NCBI GenBank assembly: GCA_963513935.1 | Contig: OY740772.1 | Span: 99,901,340-99,965,339 of the forward strand | Direction of reading: 5' to 3' | Length of the DNA: 64,000 nucleotides | From: Aphrophora alni | Lineage: Eukaryota > Arthropoda > Insecta > Hemiptera > Aphrophoridae | Shown: one piece after another, positions 1 to 10,929 of the stretch | Position numbering within the stretch: position 1 is the stretch's first letter | How the letters are laid out: every line of letters starts with the position of its first letter | Position numbers and translations under genes: made by a program | The notes under the pieces: model-generated | What the model was told of the DNA's origin: nothing | The model's database searches: none | Seen by the model: the letters and a program-made list of their open reading frames with translations, nothing else

Positions 1-267
1 TTATTATGCTGGAAATGACAAAACTACTGTCGGATTAGTACGCCAGTAGCCGTTTTGGTGCAATATGCGTGTGATGTAATATTATGGCATAGACCAGGAA
101 GAACTTATAACTAAAAAAAAAAAAAATTGTTCACCTCCAAATGGGACGTTTTTGTATAATCTTAAAATCTCTACAAACCAATTGAAACAATGAAATTATA
201 AACCAAAAATCAAAAGTGATTTATTTCTTATTTTACTCAATTAACAATATTTCTTTGTATTACTCAC

Positions 268-406
268 TTTCTTAGCTAATTCAATTTCCAGTGTATTAAT
301 TTTATCACTAAGTTCATTGATAGCTCTCTGGTGTTCTACTAATAATCTCTGTATCTCATTCCGTTGCCGGCCTAACTCTCTCTGTAAATGTTCAATCAGA
401 TTATCT
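268..406 (-). CDS. Hip1: Hip1 exon 7 (start of coiled coil)
   Basis: This 139-nt exon (residues 338-384) has acceptor GGTTTCAG|AGATAA and donor AAGAAA|GTGAGT. It encodes RDNLIEHLQRELGRQRNEI and continues with heptad-spaced Leu/Ile to LEIELAKK. It corresponds to the start of the HIP1 central coiled coil, which mediates dimerisation and clathrin light-chain binding in homologues. Moving the acceptor two bases downstream would create an immediate stop, which fixes the boundary. The gene continues past the left edge of the window. Confidence 0.93.
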
Positions 407-1767
407 CTGAAACCAAATTAATGACAGTTATATAAACAACTGTAATAAACTTTAATCATTTCATCATAACAGTTACTAGATTATTATCAACATGTTTTTA
501 GCTTCTAAAATTGACTCTTCAAGATTTCTAAGTTCTTTTTGAATTGAGAGAGATTTAAATAATGGTAAGAATACAATTTTGTAATTACATTGATCATACT
601 AGTAAAATATAAAAGTGCAAATATAGAACATTTTCTTATATAATAATATTTAATTAAGTGTTATTTTGAGTCGGAGTAATAATTATACTGATAGCTACAA
701 CAAATACTATTGCAATCAAGATTATATTATTTAATGAATGGACAATTTTATTTAGTTAGTTATTCAAATATAATAAAGTGGACAACTTTTTACATCTCAT
801 CTTATTAATTAACTTTAAACTATCTAGAAAGGTAAAAGGGGAGACTATAACAATTTTTATATTTTACTACGTTATTTCAAAAAATCCAAAAATTAAAATA
901 TGAAATCATTATCACTAAGATTAATAATGTAAGTTGAGTTTGTAGAAATCAATCTGGTTATTTAACCTCTTTAGTTAGTTTTACCGAAATCATGATTCAG
1001 CTAAATTGCTTTTTCTCTTATCCTCGCATTCAAAAACAGTAGATTCATCCTATTTTAACAAAATACTAGGACCTTTCATTACAAAATTTACAAATATTTA
1101 AAATAATTCTGTTTTAAAGTTATTAATAACTTTAATAATATTGAAAATGATGGATTCTTCATATTAATATGGCTTATTCGGACATTTGTCTATAGAAAAT
1201 TAGTAAATGTCATTTGTGTAGTATAGGCCTGTGTGTTCTGGTTTTATCTGATCATATTTGTATTTAGTCGTAGCTTAGATTTAGTCTTGCACCTCACACA
1301 TATTGCTGGGCCTAAGTTGGACTTTAGTGTAGGTACCAACTCTACCACAGAGCGCTTCGTGTTGGTATAATTTTTAAAAAATTTGTTATTCGAGGAATCC
1401 TTGTTTTTCTTTATTAGAATTGATTGTTCAGGCTTAGTTTTAGGCTTGAGTACTTTTCTTAGATTATAGATTTAGTTTTAGTTTCTAGCATGGCCCTAGT
1501 AGGTGTTTTTTCTCTTTTATGTTCCATTTTTATATTTGATAACGAGAGTTGATTTATAATCTCAAAACTCATGTATTAATTTTCTATACACAAATGATGA
1601 CAAATGTCATAATAATAATAAAAGAATTGCTTGTTTTTATTGTAAATAACTGCTACTACATACTTGAAGGGAAAAAGTGGTAATAAAATCGAAGTAATGA
1701 GGAGAAGTATGTTAAGATAATATGTTATAATAAAGTTAAAACAAAAATTACAAACTATTTTAAATAC
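407..1767 (-). other. Hip1 intron 6
   Basis: An AT-rich intron. Near 1540-1625 a stretch resembles the foldback element at 43.8-44.1 kb (TTGATTTATAATCTC followed by CATGTATTA), so it is probably an old fragment of that family. Nothing else was recognised. Confidence 0.45.
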
Positions 1768-1937
1768 CTTTCTGTGAGAGCATCGGGTGAGATAGAGCCA
1801 TTGGAGTGTATGCTACCAATATCTACCAAATCAGCAGTAGATGGTGGCTCGGGGTCTGGAGGCTCTTCAGGAGGCAATATTACAACTGGAGTTACATAAG
1901 AGCGTAGCTCAGCTTGAACCAAAAAGTTTGGTGGGTT
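1768..1937 (-). CDS. Hip1: Hip1 exon 6 (proline-rich linker)
   Basis: This 170-nt exon (residues 282-337) runs from TTCTTTAG|AACCCA (phase 0) to GAAAG|GTATTT (phase 2). It begins NPPNFL and continues to TPVVILPPEEPPDPEPP, matching the NPPNFLRASALxEHIxPVVVIP segment of HIP1. The linker continues with an acidic/hydrophobic run, ADLVDIGS, at the position where vertebrate HIP1 has its clathrin-box-like LMDMD. The match to a clathrin box is only partial, so clathrin binding through it is an inference. The exon is low-complexity and rich in Pro and Glu. Confidence 0.93.
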
Positions 1938-2167
1938 CTAAAGAAAAAGGTAAAATTTTTATTGAATAATTCTTAAAGTATTCTTTAAGCATTGTTTAAA
2001 TCTAAAACGAATATAATCTGGAGACCATAAGGTACCACAGGTATTCCAATAATATAGTGTTTTTTAAAGTAATGTCATTTTACAAATAAAAAACAATTAA
2101 TGGATTAAATTGATTTACTATAACCAAAAAATCTACATATATTCTTTAGTTTTTAATATAATCACTA

Positions 2168-3230
2168 TTGATCTTCACTCATATTTTATATCATTTCAAC
2201 ACCTTTCTTAATCCACCTTCGTAAAAGTTCATTGTCCAGTTTCTTGCACTAATTAGTAATGCTGGCCTTCAGTTAGTCATCATTTTCAAAGTGCTGCAAT
2301 TCAAATCATTTAAATACAGGAATGTTAATCACTTTGTGGAAGTTCAGTGTTGGTCGAAACTTTCCTAGCCAATTTTTTTCAAAAATTGAACAGTTTGACC
2401 TCTGCTGCGTAAGGTTGAACATTATAGTACAAAAACATGATCCCTTTGGATAACTTACTTATCTTACTCCTCTGTATGGGCGTCCAGCATTTTCACAGAT
2501 GATAGCCCAGAGTATATATACGATTTTCAGTGTATAAATCTGCATCTAAGTTTACACTGGGTTTCACAATACGCTTCTTCCACATGAATAGTTGTTCCAT
2601 ATTCCATATAATCAAATATTAATATATCTTTCTTAACCTAAAAAACAGTGGCCATGAATTTTTGTATGCAGAATGTGCTTTCTTAAACTTCTTTCTTTTT
2701 GGATATGATGAGATGATGTTTTGATTCAAAATTTGCAAACGAAATCCAGGTTTCATCTCCTGTGACGATGTGTTCAAACAGCCCACTATTTGTCTTTTGA
2801 CAAATGTTACAAAGTTCGAGCTGAAGCCACGAATTTTTGATTTGTGCTGTTTTGGTTAATATTTTCATACCAACTGGCATACAGTTTTTTTATAATGAAA
2901 TTTCTCTGTTATAATGTCATAAATTACTGATCGTGAAATGTTAGGAAAATAAAAAGAAAATTCTGAAACTAAAAATTGTTGGTTTTTACAAATTTTAAAT
3001 AAACCATCTACTATTACTATTTAGCAATTATATAAATTTCGCAATGAACATTCGTTTTTCTCCCCCTAAAGAAATGACACTTTTGTTTTAACTTTATTGT
3101 CATTTATAATGCCTGGCCCATAAATCTCAACAAGTTGCCTATGAATTTCACCACCATTTCTGTTTTTGCTAACAAAAAACTTATAACAGTTGGCAAGATT
3201 ATTAATCATAGCGCCAATTTTAAATTGCTT
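2168..3230 (-). pseudogene. Mariner-family transposase relic (in Hip1 intron 5)
   Basis: On the minus strand, an N-terminal piece near 3200-3075 reads GGEIHRQLVEIYGPG, the first helix-turn-helix of mariner transposases. After a gap of roughly 70 codons the frame resumes near 2940 with ISRSVIYDII, then FEHIVTGDETWISFANFESK around 2730-2800, which contains the first catalytic Asp in the classic TGDETW motif. Further on, frames with stops give NAGRPYRG, a decayed form of the second catalytic DNARPH region (Asp replaced by Glu or lost), and a C-terminal LDNELLRRWIKKGVE. Several in-frame stops and frameshifts show it is dead. It lies wholly within an intron. Confidence 0.8.
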
Positions 3231-3606
3231 ACATACCACAACAATCACAAATGTCAACATAATGGCCAACAGCAGTATTGACAATCCCACTTCATTGACA
3301 CAGTTCGAAGTAATTTCAAAACAGATCTTATGTTAAAAATTCACCTCATATTTAATTTATAATAATACAAAGTGATTTAAAAAGTAAATTTATTTATTAA
3401 TTTTGTTTGCAATTTTAACATATAGAAACCTATAACTATATGATATGTACACTAAGAATAACTGCAAATAAATAAAATTCCCACAATTATTTTATAAATA
3501 CAAATTTTTGCTAAGTTTACTAAATTTAACAAAAACAATAAACTGATATTAATGCATATTATGATAGTTCTATAAACTAATAAATTCTCTAAGTTTTTAC
3601 ACTTAC

Positions 3607-3881
3607 TTCAGGTAACGTAGGTATTTGAATTAGGTACTTGAAATACTGCAGCATTGCAGCTGCTAAATAAAACTGGCGCAATTCTCTAAACTGTTTCAGG
3701 AAGCGTTGTCTATGACCTGATAACACGTCCGGAGGCAAGGATGCATGCAGTTTAAACAATATCTTTACACAAAAGTCGTACAGCTGACTGGAGTCCTGGA
3801 TGACAGGAATCAAAGGAGCTAACCGACACTGTCCAGAACTAGTCATGGAATTTGATCGAGACATGTCTAAGGAACCAAAAA
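3607..3881 (-). CDS. Hip1: Hip1 exon 5 (end of ANTH domain)
   Basis: This 275-nt exon (residues 190-281) has acceptor GTTTCAG|TTTTTGG and donor CCTGAA|GTAAGT. It encodes SLDMSRSNSMTSSGQCRLAP, then LIPVIQDSSQLYDF and LFKLHASLPPDVLSGHRQRF, and ends LQYFKYLIQIPTLPE. All are near-identical to vertebrate HIP1/HIP1R (GQCRLAPLIQVI, GHRDRF, YFKRLIQIP.LPE). This closes the ANTH domain. The conserved GQCRLAPLI and LIQIP blocks make this the single most diagnostic exon in the window. The Met in the MSRS segment is internal. Confidence 0.97.
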
Positions 3882-4995
3882 CTGAAACAAGAAGTTAACG
3901 AGTTTAGATAAAAGTGAGTTATACTAAATGATAAAAAAATTATAAATGGAAAGATATAACTTTAATGTAAAGATGTGTTTTTGCTAATATGAATATTTTA
4001 ATGTGAAATAATACATTTGGAGACTACCATTGACTAGCATGTAACTTCTAAATGGATTCAGATATCCTAACAATTTTTGTTTTGTTACAAATAATATGTT
4101 CTTCTAGAATTTATCACTGAAAACAATAAAACCATACCAACAATTATGTATACATATAAAACATTTTTTTGAAAAAAAATTTCCTATAACATTTATGTTA
4201 GAATAATCATCATAAATAGAAACGCACTCAAGTCTATAGTATTCATTAACCAGGAGTAACTATAATGAACATAAAGTTAAGTTTTAAATTTGTTTAGTTT
4301 CAAATTAACCTCTTCAGCCTATGAACAAATTTATCTTATATCAAAATTAATTAATATACTCTACCACATTTCCAATAATTGTATTGGCTTTAAGTACAAG
4401 AAAATCATCAAGTAAAAAGTATAATAATTTAGTGCATTAATAAATATTTCATCAATATTTAAACTAAACAAATTGATGGGTACTAATTATACAATAATTT
4501 AACAAGCAGATCCTCTAAATCTAATGCACAAAGTTTGTTTCTTGGGCCTTGTAGGAAATGTTAAATTGTATTGGTAAATCAAGAGGTCTTACCCAGTAAT
4601 TTAAATTTGTAAAAACAGTTGACACAGGTTTTCTGAAAATCCTAATTGTGTATATCACTATTTTATTGACATTGGCTAGGCTCTAATGTGTGTATATTAA
4701 AACGACTTCACTTGCTTCGCTCATGTTAGTTGAAGGAACCACCACTCATTTTCCTCATTTCAGTGACTCAGTCTTGCCAGACCTCATAGCTATATGAATA
4801 ACATATTTTCTTGGGATATCAAGGTTCGAAATTACATTTTTGATAATAACTTTACTATTTCTCATCATCAAGAGGTGTGGTTGGTACCATTACAATGCAG
4901 AATAGAAATCTGTTATTTAGTATGTTATAAGTTGAATAACACAGATGATATCAACCAAAAAGTTTTTTAAATGACCACCATTTTGACTTTTAAAA

Positions 4996-5266
4996 TTAAT
5001 CAATAGGTTAATAAATCTTTGTTGTTAGTCCGTCAAGTGATCCAATTGTGTTGTCCTGGACCAATCCTACTACTGGCACCAAACACTAGTGTTTGTGTTT
5101 GTGTTGAGATATGTTTTTAATCATTTTAATGTTTTGATGACCTCTTGCGATCAACTTTCTCACCTGAAGATGGATGCACTCGTCATCTGAAACAGCAGTA
5201 GTGTTCAAACACTACAACTGGATTACTTGACGGATCAACAACAGGTATTTAATAACCTATTGATTA
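4996..5266. mobile_element. Foldback element with hammerhead-like core (e)
   Basis: Imperfect inverted arms of about 58 bp lie at 4996-5054 and 5209-5266. Both contain TCCGTCAAGT when read inward on opposite strands. The interior, closer to the right arm, carries the ribozyme-like motif described separately. No open reading frame is present. Target duplication is unclear because the AT-rich arms merge with their flanks. Confidence 0.7.
5161..5203 (+). ncRNA. Hammerhead-ribozyme-like motif (e)
   Basis: Plus strand in order: CAC (stem I), CTGAAGA (5164-5170), one extra T, stem II GGATG/CATCT around a 7-nt loop, GAAA (5189-5192), short stem III (AC...GT), UA before the predicted cleavage site after 5200, then GTG (stem I partner). 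This is the type I hammerhead arrangement with a minimal stem III. Stem I is only 3 bp, and the extra base between the CTGANGA box and stem II departs from the canonical core. Confidence 0.5.
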
Positions 5267-5712
5267 AAATCAGTGATCTGGAAACCATTTAAAATTAGTT
5301 TTATCTGAATTTCATAGAGCAAACTAAAGTCGCTATATAAAATTTCAATGTTTCTAATTTTAATTTTTGTGGCTCCTATCATGCTTATGTGTAGGTGCCA
5401 ATGACAACAGCAATAGACAGATGACATGTCGAAAATCACTGAGGCCATGAAACATGTCAATAAAAACGAAGGTACAATCTTTTGTGATAAACAAATTTAC
5501 TCTATACATTGTATTCTGGGAAGTAAAAAGTAAAGGCTCTAATACTAATTTTAAACTCCATGTCTAACAAATTCCCATCAGGGCAGCGGCTGACTATCAA
5601 AAACACCTATTCCCTCCCAGTCAGCACAAAGTTTGGATAAGGGGGAGGACTGTGTACTTCAATTGCAAAATAGTTGTAAATTAATTTAATATCAGAATCA
5701 TTATACACTTAC

Positions 5713-5932
5713 TGGCGGTTTGCAATGCTAAAATTTCATCCATATAGTCAAACATTTCAACTGACATCTGGAAATAGTTGTTGATATCATTTTCACCAAT
5801 TCTATCTAGTTCTTCCTTTGAGAGTATAAGGTTACCAGGAAAACGAGGATTACGTCTGTGAAAATCTAATTTTGCTATAAGTAGTAAACAATAATGATGA
5901 ATTAACTTCCCATAACCTTCCTTCAAGTGGCC
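5713..5932 (-). CDS. Hip1: Hip1 exon 4 (ANTH, second half)
   Basis: This 220-nt exon runs from TTTTCAG|GGCCAC (phase 0) to CGCCA|GTAAGT (phase 1) and encodes residues 117-189. Visible family motifs are EGYGKLIHHYC, the NPRFPGNL segment, then DINNYFQMSVEMFDYMDE, matching the DVNNFFQLTVEMFDY helix of HIP1. These form the later helices of the ANTH solenoid. An in-frame Met early in the exon is internal and is not a start. Spacing and phase to both neighbouring exons are consistent, so this is one continuous reading frame with no sign of decay. Confidence 0.95.
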
Positions 5933-6837
5933 CTGAAAATATTAATGATTGATTATTAATGGTTATTTTACTGTGAATAAAGCAAATTATCAGTTAAACT
6001 CTGAGTTAGTAAATATCCGGTTTTACAAAAAGCAAAATGTTTTATTTTCAATATAATACAGTATACCCCATTAAGAGGTTCTAATTTTTAATTTATTTAA
6101 CAACTCATTTAGCTGAAAATTTTCACAGGCTCCATCCAAGGAAGACACCAAAAAAGTATATCAGAAAAATATCAGTCATTTTAGTTGCATGAAAACAAAA
6201 AGACAGCTTTTTAACACTTAAAACTATTTTTCAATCATTTTGTTATAATACACAAAAACTTAATTTATTTTATAAAACTTAAGGATCTCGTAATACATAC
6301 ATCTATTATCAAAGTTAAACAAAAATTAACCTTTGTTGTCAATTTTAAACAGAATTCTTTCAATAAATACATTTTTTAACCATAAAAATATATAAGTAGA
6401 ACAAAAAATAAAAATTTAGTAAACAAAGTTTATCTAGCTTTATTAGCAACAGAGATATTGTAGCTTTTATAAATATTATTACAAATAAACAATTTGACAG
6501 AATTTTTAAAATCCATTACTTTTCTTTAATGTTTAAATTAATAATTACAAATAATATAATTATTTTTCTGTATTGAAAAGTAACAATTTTAACTAATTAT
6601 ATATATATATTTACCAAACAATAAACGATGGTATGCCACTATAGTGTGAGCTACTTAAAAACTTTCATTTTCGAATGTATAAAAAAAATTGATGCATTTT
6701 TTTTTTAGCCTCAAATTTGATTTGTTATTAGGATAAAAAATGTGTGGTCCGGTATTTCATTGGTCTAATTTCATTCAAAATTTATTTTTAAAAAAGAAAA
6801 GAATAATTTTTTTCTATAATCAACAGAATTTCGTATA

Positions 6838-6930
6838 AATAAATATTGAACTTTGACTTGTGATACAATATAAAATTAAAATTAAACTTGAACACAAATT
6901 CTCAAAATTAATAAGTTTATTAAGTCAAAC
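6838..6930. repeat. Relic related to the 51.9-52.2 kb element
   Basis: The run TATTGAACTTTGACTTGTGA, followed by a decayed TTGAACACAAATTCTCA, parallels the left part of the element at 51884-52181. A similar TATTGAGCTTGACTTGTGAG run occurs at 31576. Homology is partial and there is no ribozyme core here. Confidence 0.4.
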
Positions 6931-7236
6931 GCTTTACTGTAGATGGCAAAATTGTTATTAATAAACGTATTATATTATTTGTTAGTCGAAATTGTGTTTA
7001 TGTTCTATTTTAAGTTTAAATAAAATGTGTTTTTGTACCTTTACTTAATTATAATAATTCGGGCAGGTGACAGAATGTGCAAGATTTTTGGGAGTACCCA
7101 AAATGCAAATCAAAAGATAAAATCAAAGTTGTCATTAGTCATTATTGACCATTTTTTCTGTCCAATTTGACTTCATTATTACCATTCTTCCTAAAAGTGA
7201 TGAAAAATATCCAATTCAATCATGACAACTATATTC

Positions 7237-7240
<4 letters not shown>

Positions 7241-7285
<45 letters not shown>
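7241..7285. repeat. (TA)n microsatellite
   Basis: About 22 uninterrupted TA repeats in Hip1 intron 3. Confidence 0.95.
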
Positions 7286-7289
<4 letters not shown>

Positions 7290-7586
7290 TCAGTGAGGTT
7301 TAATACGAGAAAATCAGAATTTTTTCATATGGCATGATCGTTGTAAGATAAAAAAAATAACTAAATGACTACTTTATGTGCCTTGTCCATCTACAGCTCT
7401 CTAAATGTCCTAGAGACTGTAAATGTCCTAGGACGAGGTATGTAAAGCAATAATTAAGTCAATTGTATAGTTCTTATTATTATCCAAAATATGAATAAAA
7501 AATAGACGTTTTATAAATATATTTTCATCACGAACAATTGTAATTATGCTAATTTCATTATAAATTATCAATTTTTATAAACTTAC

Positions 7587-7786
7587 CCAAAGTTTACCAA
7601 CATCTTCAATTTTTGAGCGATGCCTTTGAGAGTTTGGAATAACCTGAGGATGTCCTTCACGTAATATTTTGTGCAGCACATGGCAGAACTTCCATGCGAT
7701 AATACGGTTTTCTTGAAGAGGTAATCTCTGAGTACATGCCCAAAAGGTTTCTGCACATTTTTCATTAAATGTACCTAAAATAGCAC
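7587..7786 (-). CDS. Hip1: Hip1 exon 3 (ANTH core)
   Basis: This 200-nt exon encodes residues 50-116. The acceptor is ACACTCAG|GTGC. A nearer AG twelve bases downstream (TTTTAG|GTAC) is also in phase but would drop four conserved residues (AILG), so the upstream site is preferred. Conserved ANTH helices are clear: a TFW motif, then IIAWKFCHVLHKILREGHP, one of the best-conserved stretches in HIP1, HIP1R and Sla2. The exon ends ...KLWG|GTAAGT, with the Trp-Gly at the exon junction as in vertebrate homologues. An NAG tandem acceptor giving +/-4 residues is possible. Confidence 0.95.
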
Positions 7787-9064
7787 CTGAGTGTCTAGTT
7801 AAGGATAAATAAGGTTTCCTCTCTTTTAAAAAATATTACGTCTAACCATAAAATTATTTAAAACTACACTTTTCACTGAAACAAATACCCAGTGCTCCAG
7901 AAGGGATTTAGATTTCTGCTACCCAAGGAGGAAATTATACTGCCGCCCTCTACTACACTTACACCTAGCCTACTCTTCCTCTCTCCTAACCCTCCAAATA
8001 AATAAGTTACAAAATATTTCATGCCCCTGTTTATTGATTACATATTATTAACTAAATATTTATCTCTGGATATTTTGATATAAAATTCATAACTTCAATG
8101 AATAACACAAAAATAATACCATTATATTACCTTATGTGTTATAAAGACGTACAATATATAGCTTTGACGGATAACATAGCAAATAATCAACAGACAGGTG
8201 TTGTCAGATAGGTCTCACACACTCAAGTACATCACTTCAATAAAAAAAAAAAAAAGACTCCCTGTTTTGAAAAATTGACAGACACTGACAGATGAAGTTG
8301 CAAGAGATGGGAGCGGGTGGCAACGTGGTAGGAAAGAGTGAGTTGCTTCTCTTCTCAGTACACTATACTTTTAAAACAATTTACACTAACATCAATACAT
8401 CGTATTTAGATTGAGTTAGAGGTCACATACTCTAATGTTTATGCCAATCACATTTTTATTATAAAATATAATCACATTCTTTTTTTTAAATATATTACTA
8501 AACGCTAATGTAGTCAAAAATCTTCTTTCTCAATAATCTTACCTAATACTATTAAACGAGCAATTCTTATATGTTTGTAAATTTTAATTTAAGCTAAAGG
8601 ATTTTGTTGAAATTAATAAGTCGTACAGTTTTTGGATATGAGAAATTAATTTAGTCACGATTCCACTTTGAAGAAACTCATTTAGAGAATTAAATAATTA
8701 CATCGTTAAACTTTTAAATAACAATGCCTCTCCATGCCACATTTTGAATTGCTAGACAACCCCCCCCCCACCATCCAATACAAATGTAAGAAAAGCGTGT
8801 ACCTACTTCTTATTGCAGACAAAATTTAAACTTTGAAAATAAACTATTTTATGAATTATGCCTGGTAGTTGGCATGGTGCACTACAATTAATTCATTGAA
8901 TGGGTTTCTTAGCGATAGAGAAGTTATTCTTAATCTAGTGTTCTGTGCGTGTAACAAAATAATCATTTCCCCCCATCGTAACCATGATATAAATGAGTAG
9001 TATTGTAAGTATGAGGTGTCTCTAATACATAATGAAATTGACAAGATAAATTACTTTTATTTAT

Positions 9065-9960
9065 ATGCATCACAATTCTAATCCTTGTCTTTTTCAATAC
9101 AGTCGCCTTTCACACTTATACACAAATGCAGCCTTGTTTTCCAAGGGAAAGCCTAGAGTAATCAGTTTCTGTCATTTAATATATCTGCTATATTATTCTT
9201 TACTAGATCAACTGACTCAAAACTTGTTCCTTTAAGCTCAGATTTCATTTTAAAAAACAAAAAAAATCACGACAATACCAAATTTAGTAATATGGAGGAT
9301 GTTCAAGTGTAGTAATGTGTTTGTCAGCCCAAAACTGCTTCAAAGAATGTGCTATTTTAGCAGGTGCATTGTCCTGAACTATGTAACCATTTTTCCACTG
9401 TTCTAGTCAGTTTTTTAAATCCTTTTCTCAGCTTAGTCAAAATTCCTTATGCTGGTTCATTGTTATCCTTTCTTTAAAAATTATACTCTAGACATAAAAA
9501 AACCAAATGAGCATGGATTGCTTTTACAAGCCCTCCTTTACACTAACTGTAGTTTCAATACCAGAAGATCTAAGTTTCGTCAGAAATGATGACTTTTGAA
9601 AAATGTTTGGTTGACATCAAGTCCCTCCAGTATGCCAGCACAAATTTCCTCGTGGTGTTATTTTTGCTTTGATTTGAAAACCGATCCTCAGGCATAATTT
9701 ACCACACAGTGTCTTTATCAATATGCACAGCTTCAGCTATTATTCAAATACTGAATCAGTGATCTTTTCAAAAAATCTGGTTAATTTTTATTACATTTTC
9801 TTTGGTTTTTGAAGTACCAAATCATCCAAGCCATCATCTTCTACATTCTGTTGTCCTTCACTAAATATTTTGTGCAACTCACATGTAAACGACACGGCCA
9901 GTCTTCTTTGTATGTTTCAATAAAGAATTGAAAACATTCCATTTTGTTTTGTTAAATTTT
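9065..9960 (-). pseudogene. Mariner-like transposase relic (in Hip1 intron 2)
   Basis: Minus-strand frames, broken by several stops, give the layout of a mariner/SETMAR-type transposase. VIISDET near 9590 holds the first catalytic Asp. VQDNAPAKIAHSLKQF near 9330-9390 holds the second, followed by a HPPY segment. The C-terminal end near 9065-9250 has FESVD and WKTRLHLCISVKGD, which are family hallmarks. The N-terminal helix-turn-helix is badly eroded. It differs from the relic at 2-3 kb in its DNAPA motif, so it is a separate subfamily. Confidence 0.75.
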
Positions 9961-10339
9961 ACTAAAAATTTTTAATTGACACGTTACTCAACTTAAACTT
10001 ACTTAGCATTATTCTGGTACACATAAGAAAACACAATTACATTAAATGGTGACTCGCAATCAACTGAATGACTGAGAGTATTGATGTTTATCATGCAGGT
10101 TCACACCTCCAAGGTCTCTGGTGAAGAGCTCACCTTTAGTTCTTACAACTTTTTCTAAGAGACGAAACACAGTATCGTTACTTAATAGACACAGCTTGTA
10201 CAAGGTCCTATCAGAAAATTCCCAGACTGTACTCATCATAGCTGTTGAACATGACTATACAAGTCGGTGTGCTGAGTTTCGTTACATTGTGAGGTCGCTT
10301 TTAGTCTACAAGTTGTGTTTTGTAATCGTGTGTTATCGT

Positions 10340-10925
10340 TCATTTACAAATTTTATGCCAGCTGATAAATTTGAGCAATGAGCTTACATCAAGTTTTGTT
10401 TTACATTTGGTAAATCGTCTACTGAAACTTTGACAATGCTTCAAAAAGCTTTTTAACATTCCGTAAACAGAACACAGGTTTTTGAGTGGTAGGCTCGTTT
10501 CAAGGCTGGTAGATGATGATCATAAATCAGTGCATATTCCATGAGCAAAACACATGAATATGTTGAAAAAATTCGACAACTCATTCACAAAGATCGCCGT
10601 CAGACAATCCATAATTTGTGTACAAGTGTCGCCATAAGTTATGGAAGCTACCAAGAAATTCTAACTGAAAACGTAGACATGTCGTGCTACAAAATTCGTT
10701 CCTCAGTCTGAGGATTAGAAACATCAGAAACTCGGCTTTTGATCTGAGTTTTTATGTGTGCAGTGAACTATGAAAATGACCCTACCTTCATCTCCAGGGT
10801 CATAACTCATGATGAAAGCTGGTTTTATGGCTATGATCCAGAAACAAAACACAAGTCGCCACAGTGGAAAAGTTCACGATCATTGAGACCAAAAAAAGTA
10901 CGGCAGTTCAGAAGTGATTAATAAA
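10340..10925 (+). pseudogene. Mariner-like transposase relic, 3' truncated (in Hip1 intron 2)
   Basis: Plus-strand frames begin at an ATG near 10357 (MPADKFEQ, then a stop in place of Arg) and continue AYIKFCFTFGKS and ETLTMLQKAF. These match the opening of SETMAR-like mariner transposases. Later come FEWxARFKAG, KIRELIHKDRRQTIHNL-like sequence in another frame, and finally VITHDESWFYGYDPETKH near 10797-10850 with the first catalytic Asp (HDESW). The copy stops about 75 bases later, so the rest of the catalytic domain is absent. It sits back to back with the relic at 9065-9960, but the two differ in sequence. Confidence 0.78.
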
Positions 10926-10929
10926 TTTT

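Larger units (their letters stand above)
3882..5712 (-). other. Hip1 intron 4
   Basis: An AT-rich intron that holds the hammerhead-bearing foldback at 4996-5266. The rest (3882-4990 and 5270-5712) shows no coding or repeat structure I could support. Confidence 0.5.

Noticed and set aside
2683..2880. Treating this 65-codon frame as an intact gene
   Set aside because: It is the middle of a mariner transposase with stops and frameshifts on either side.
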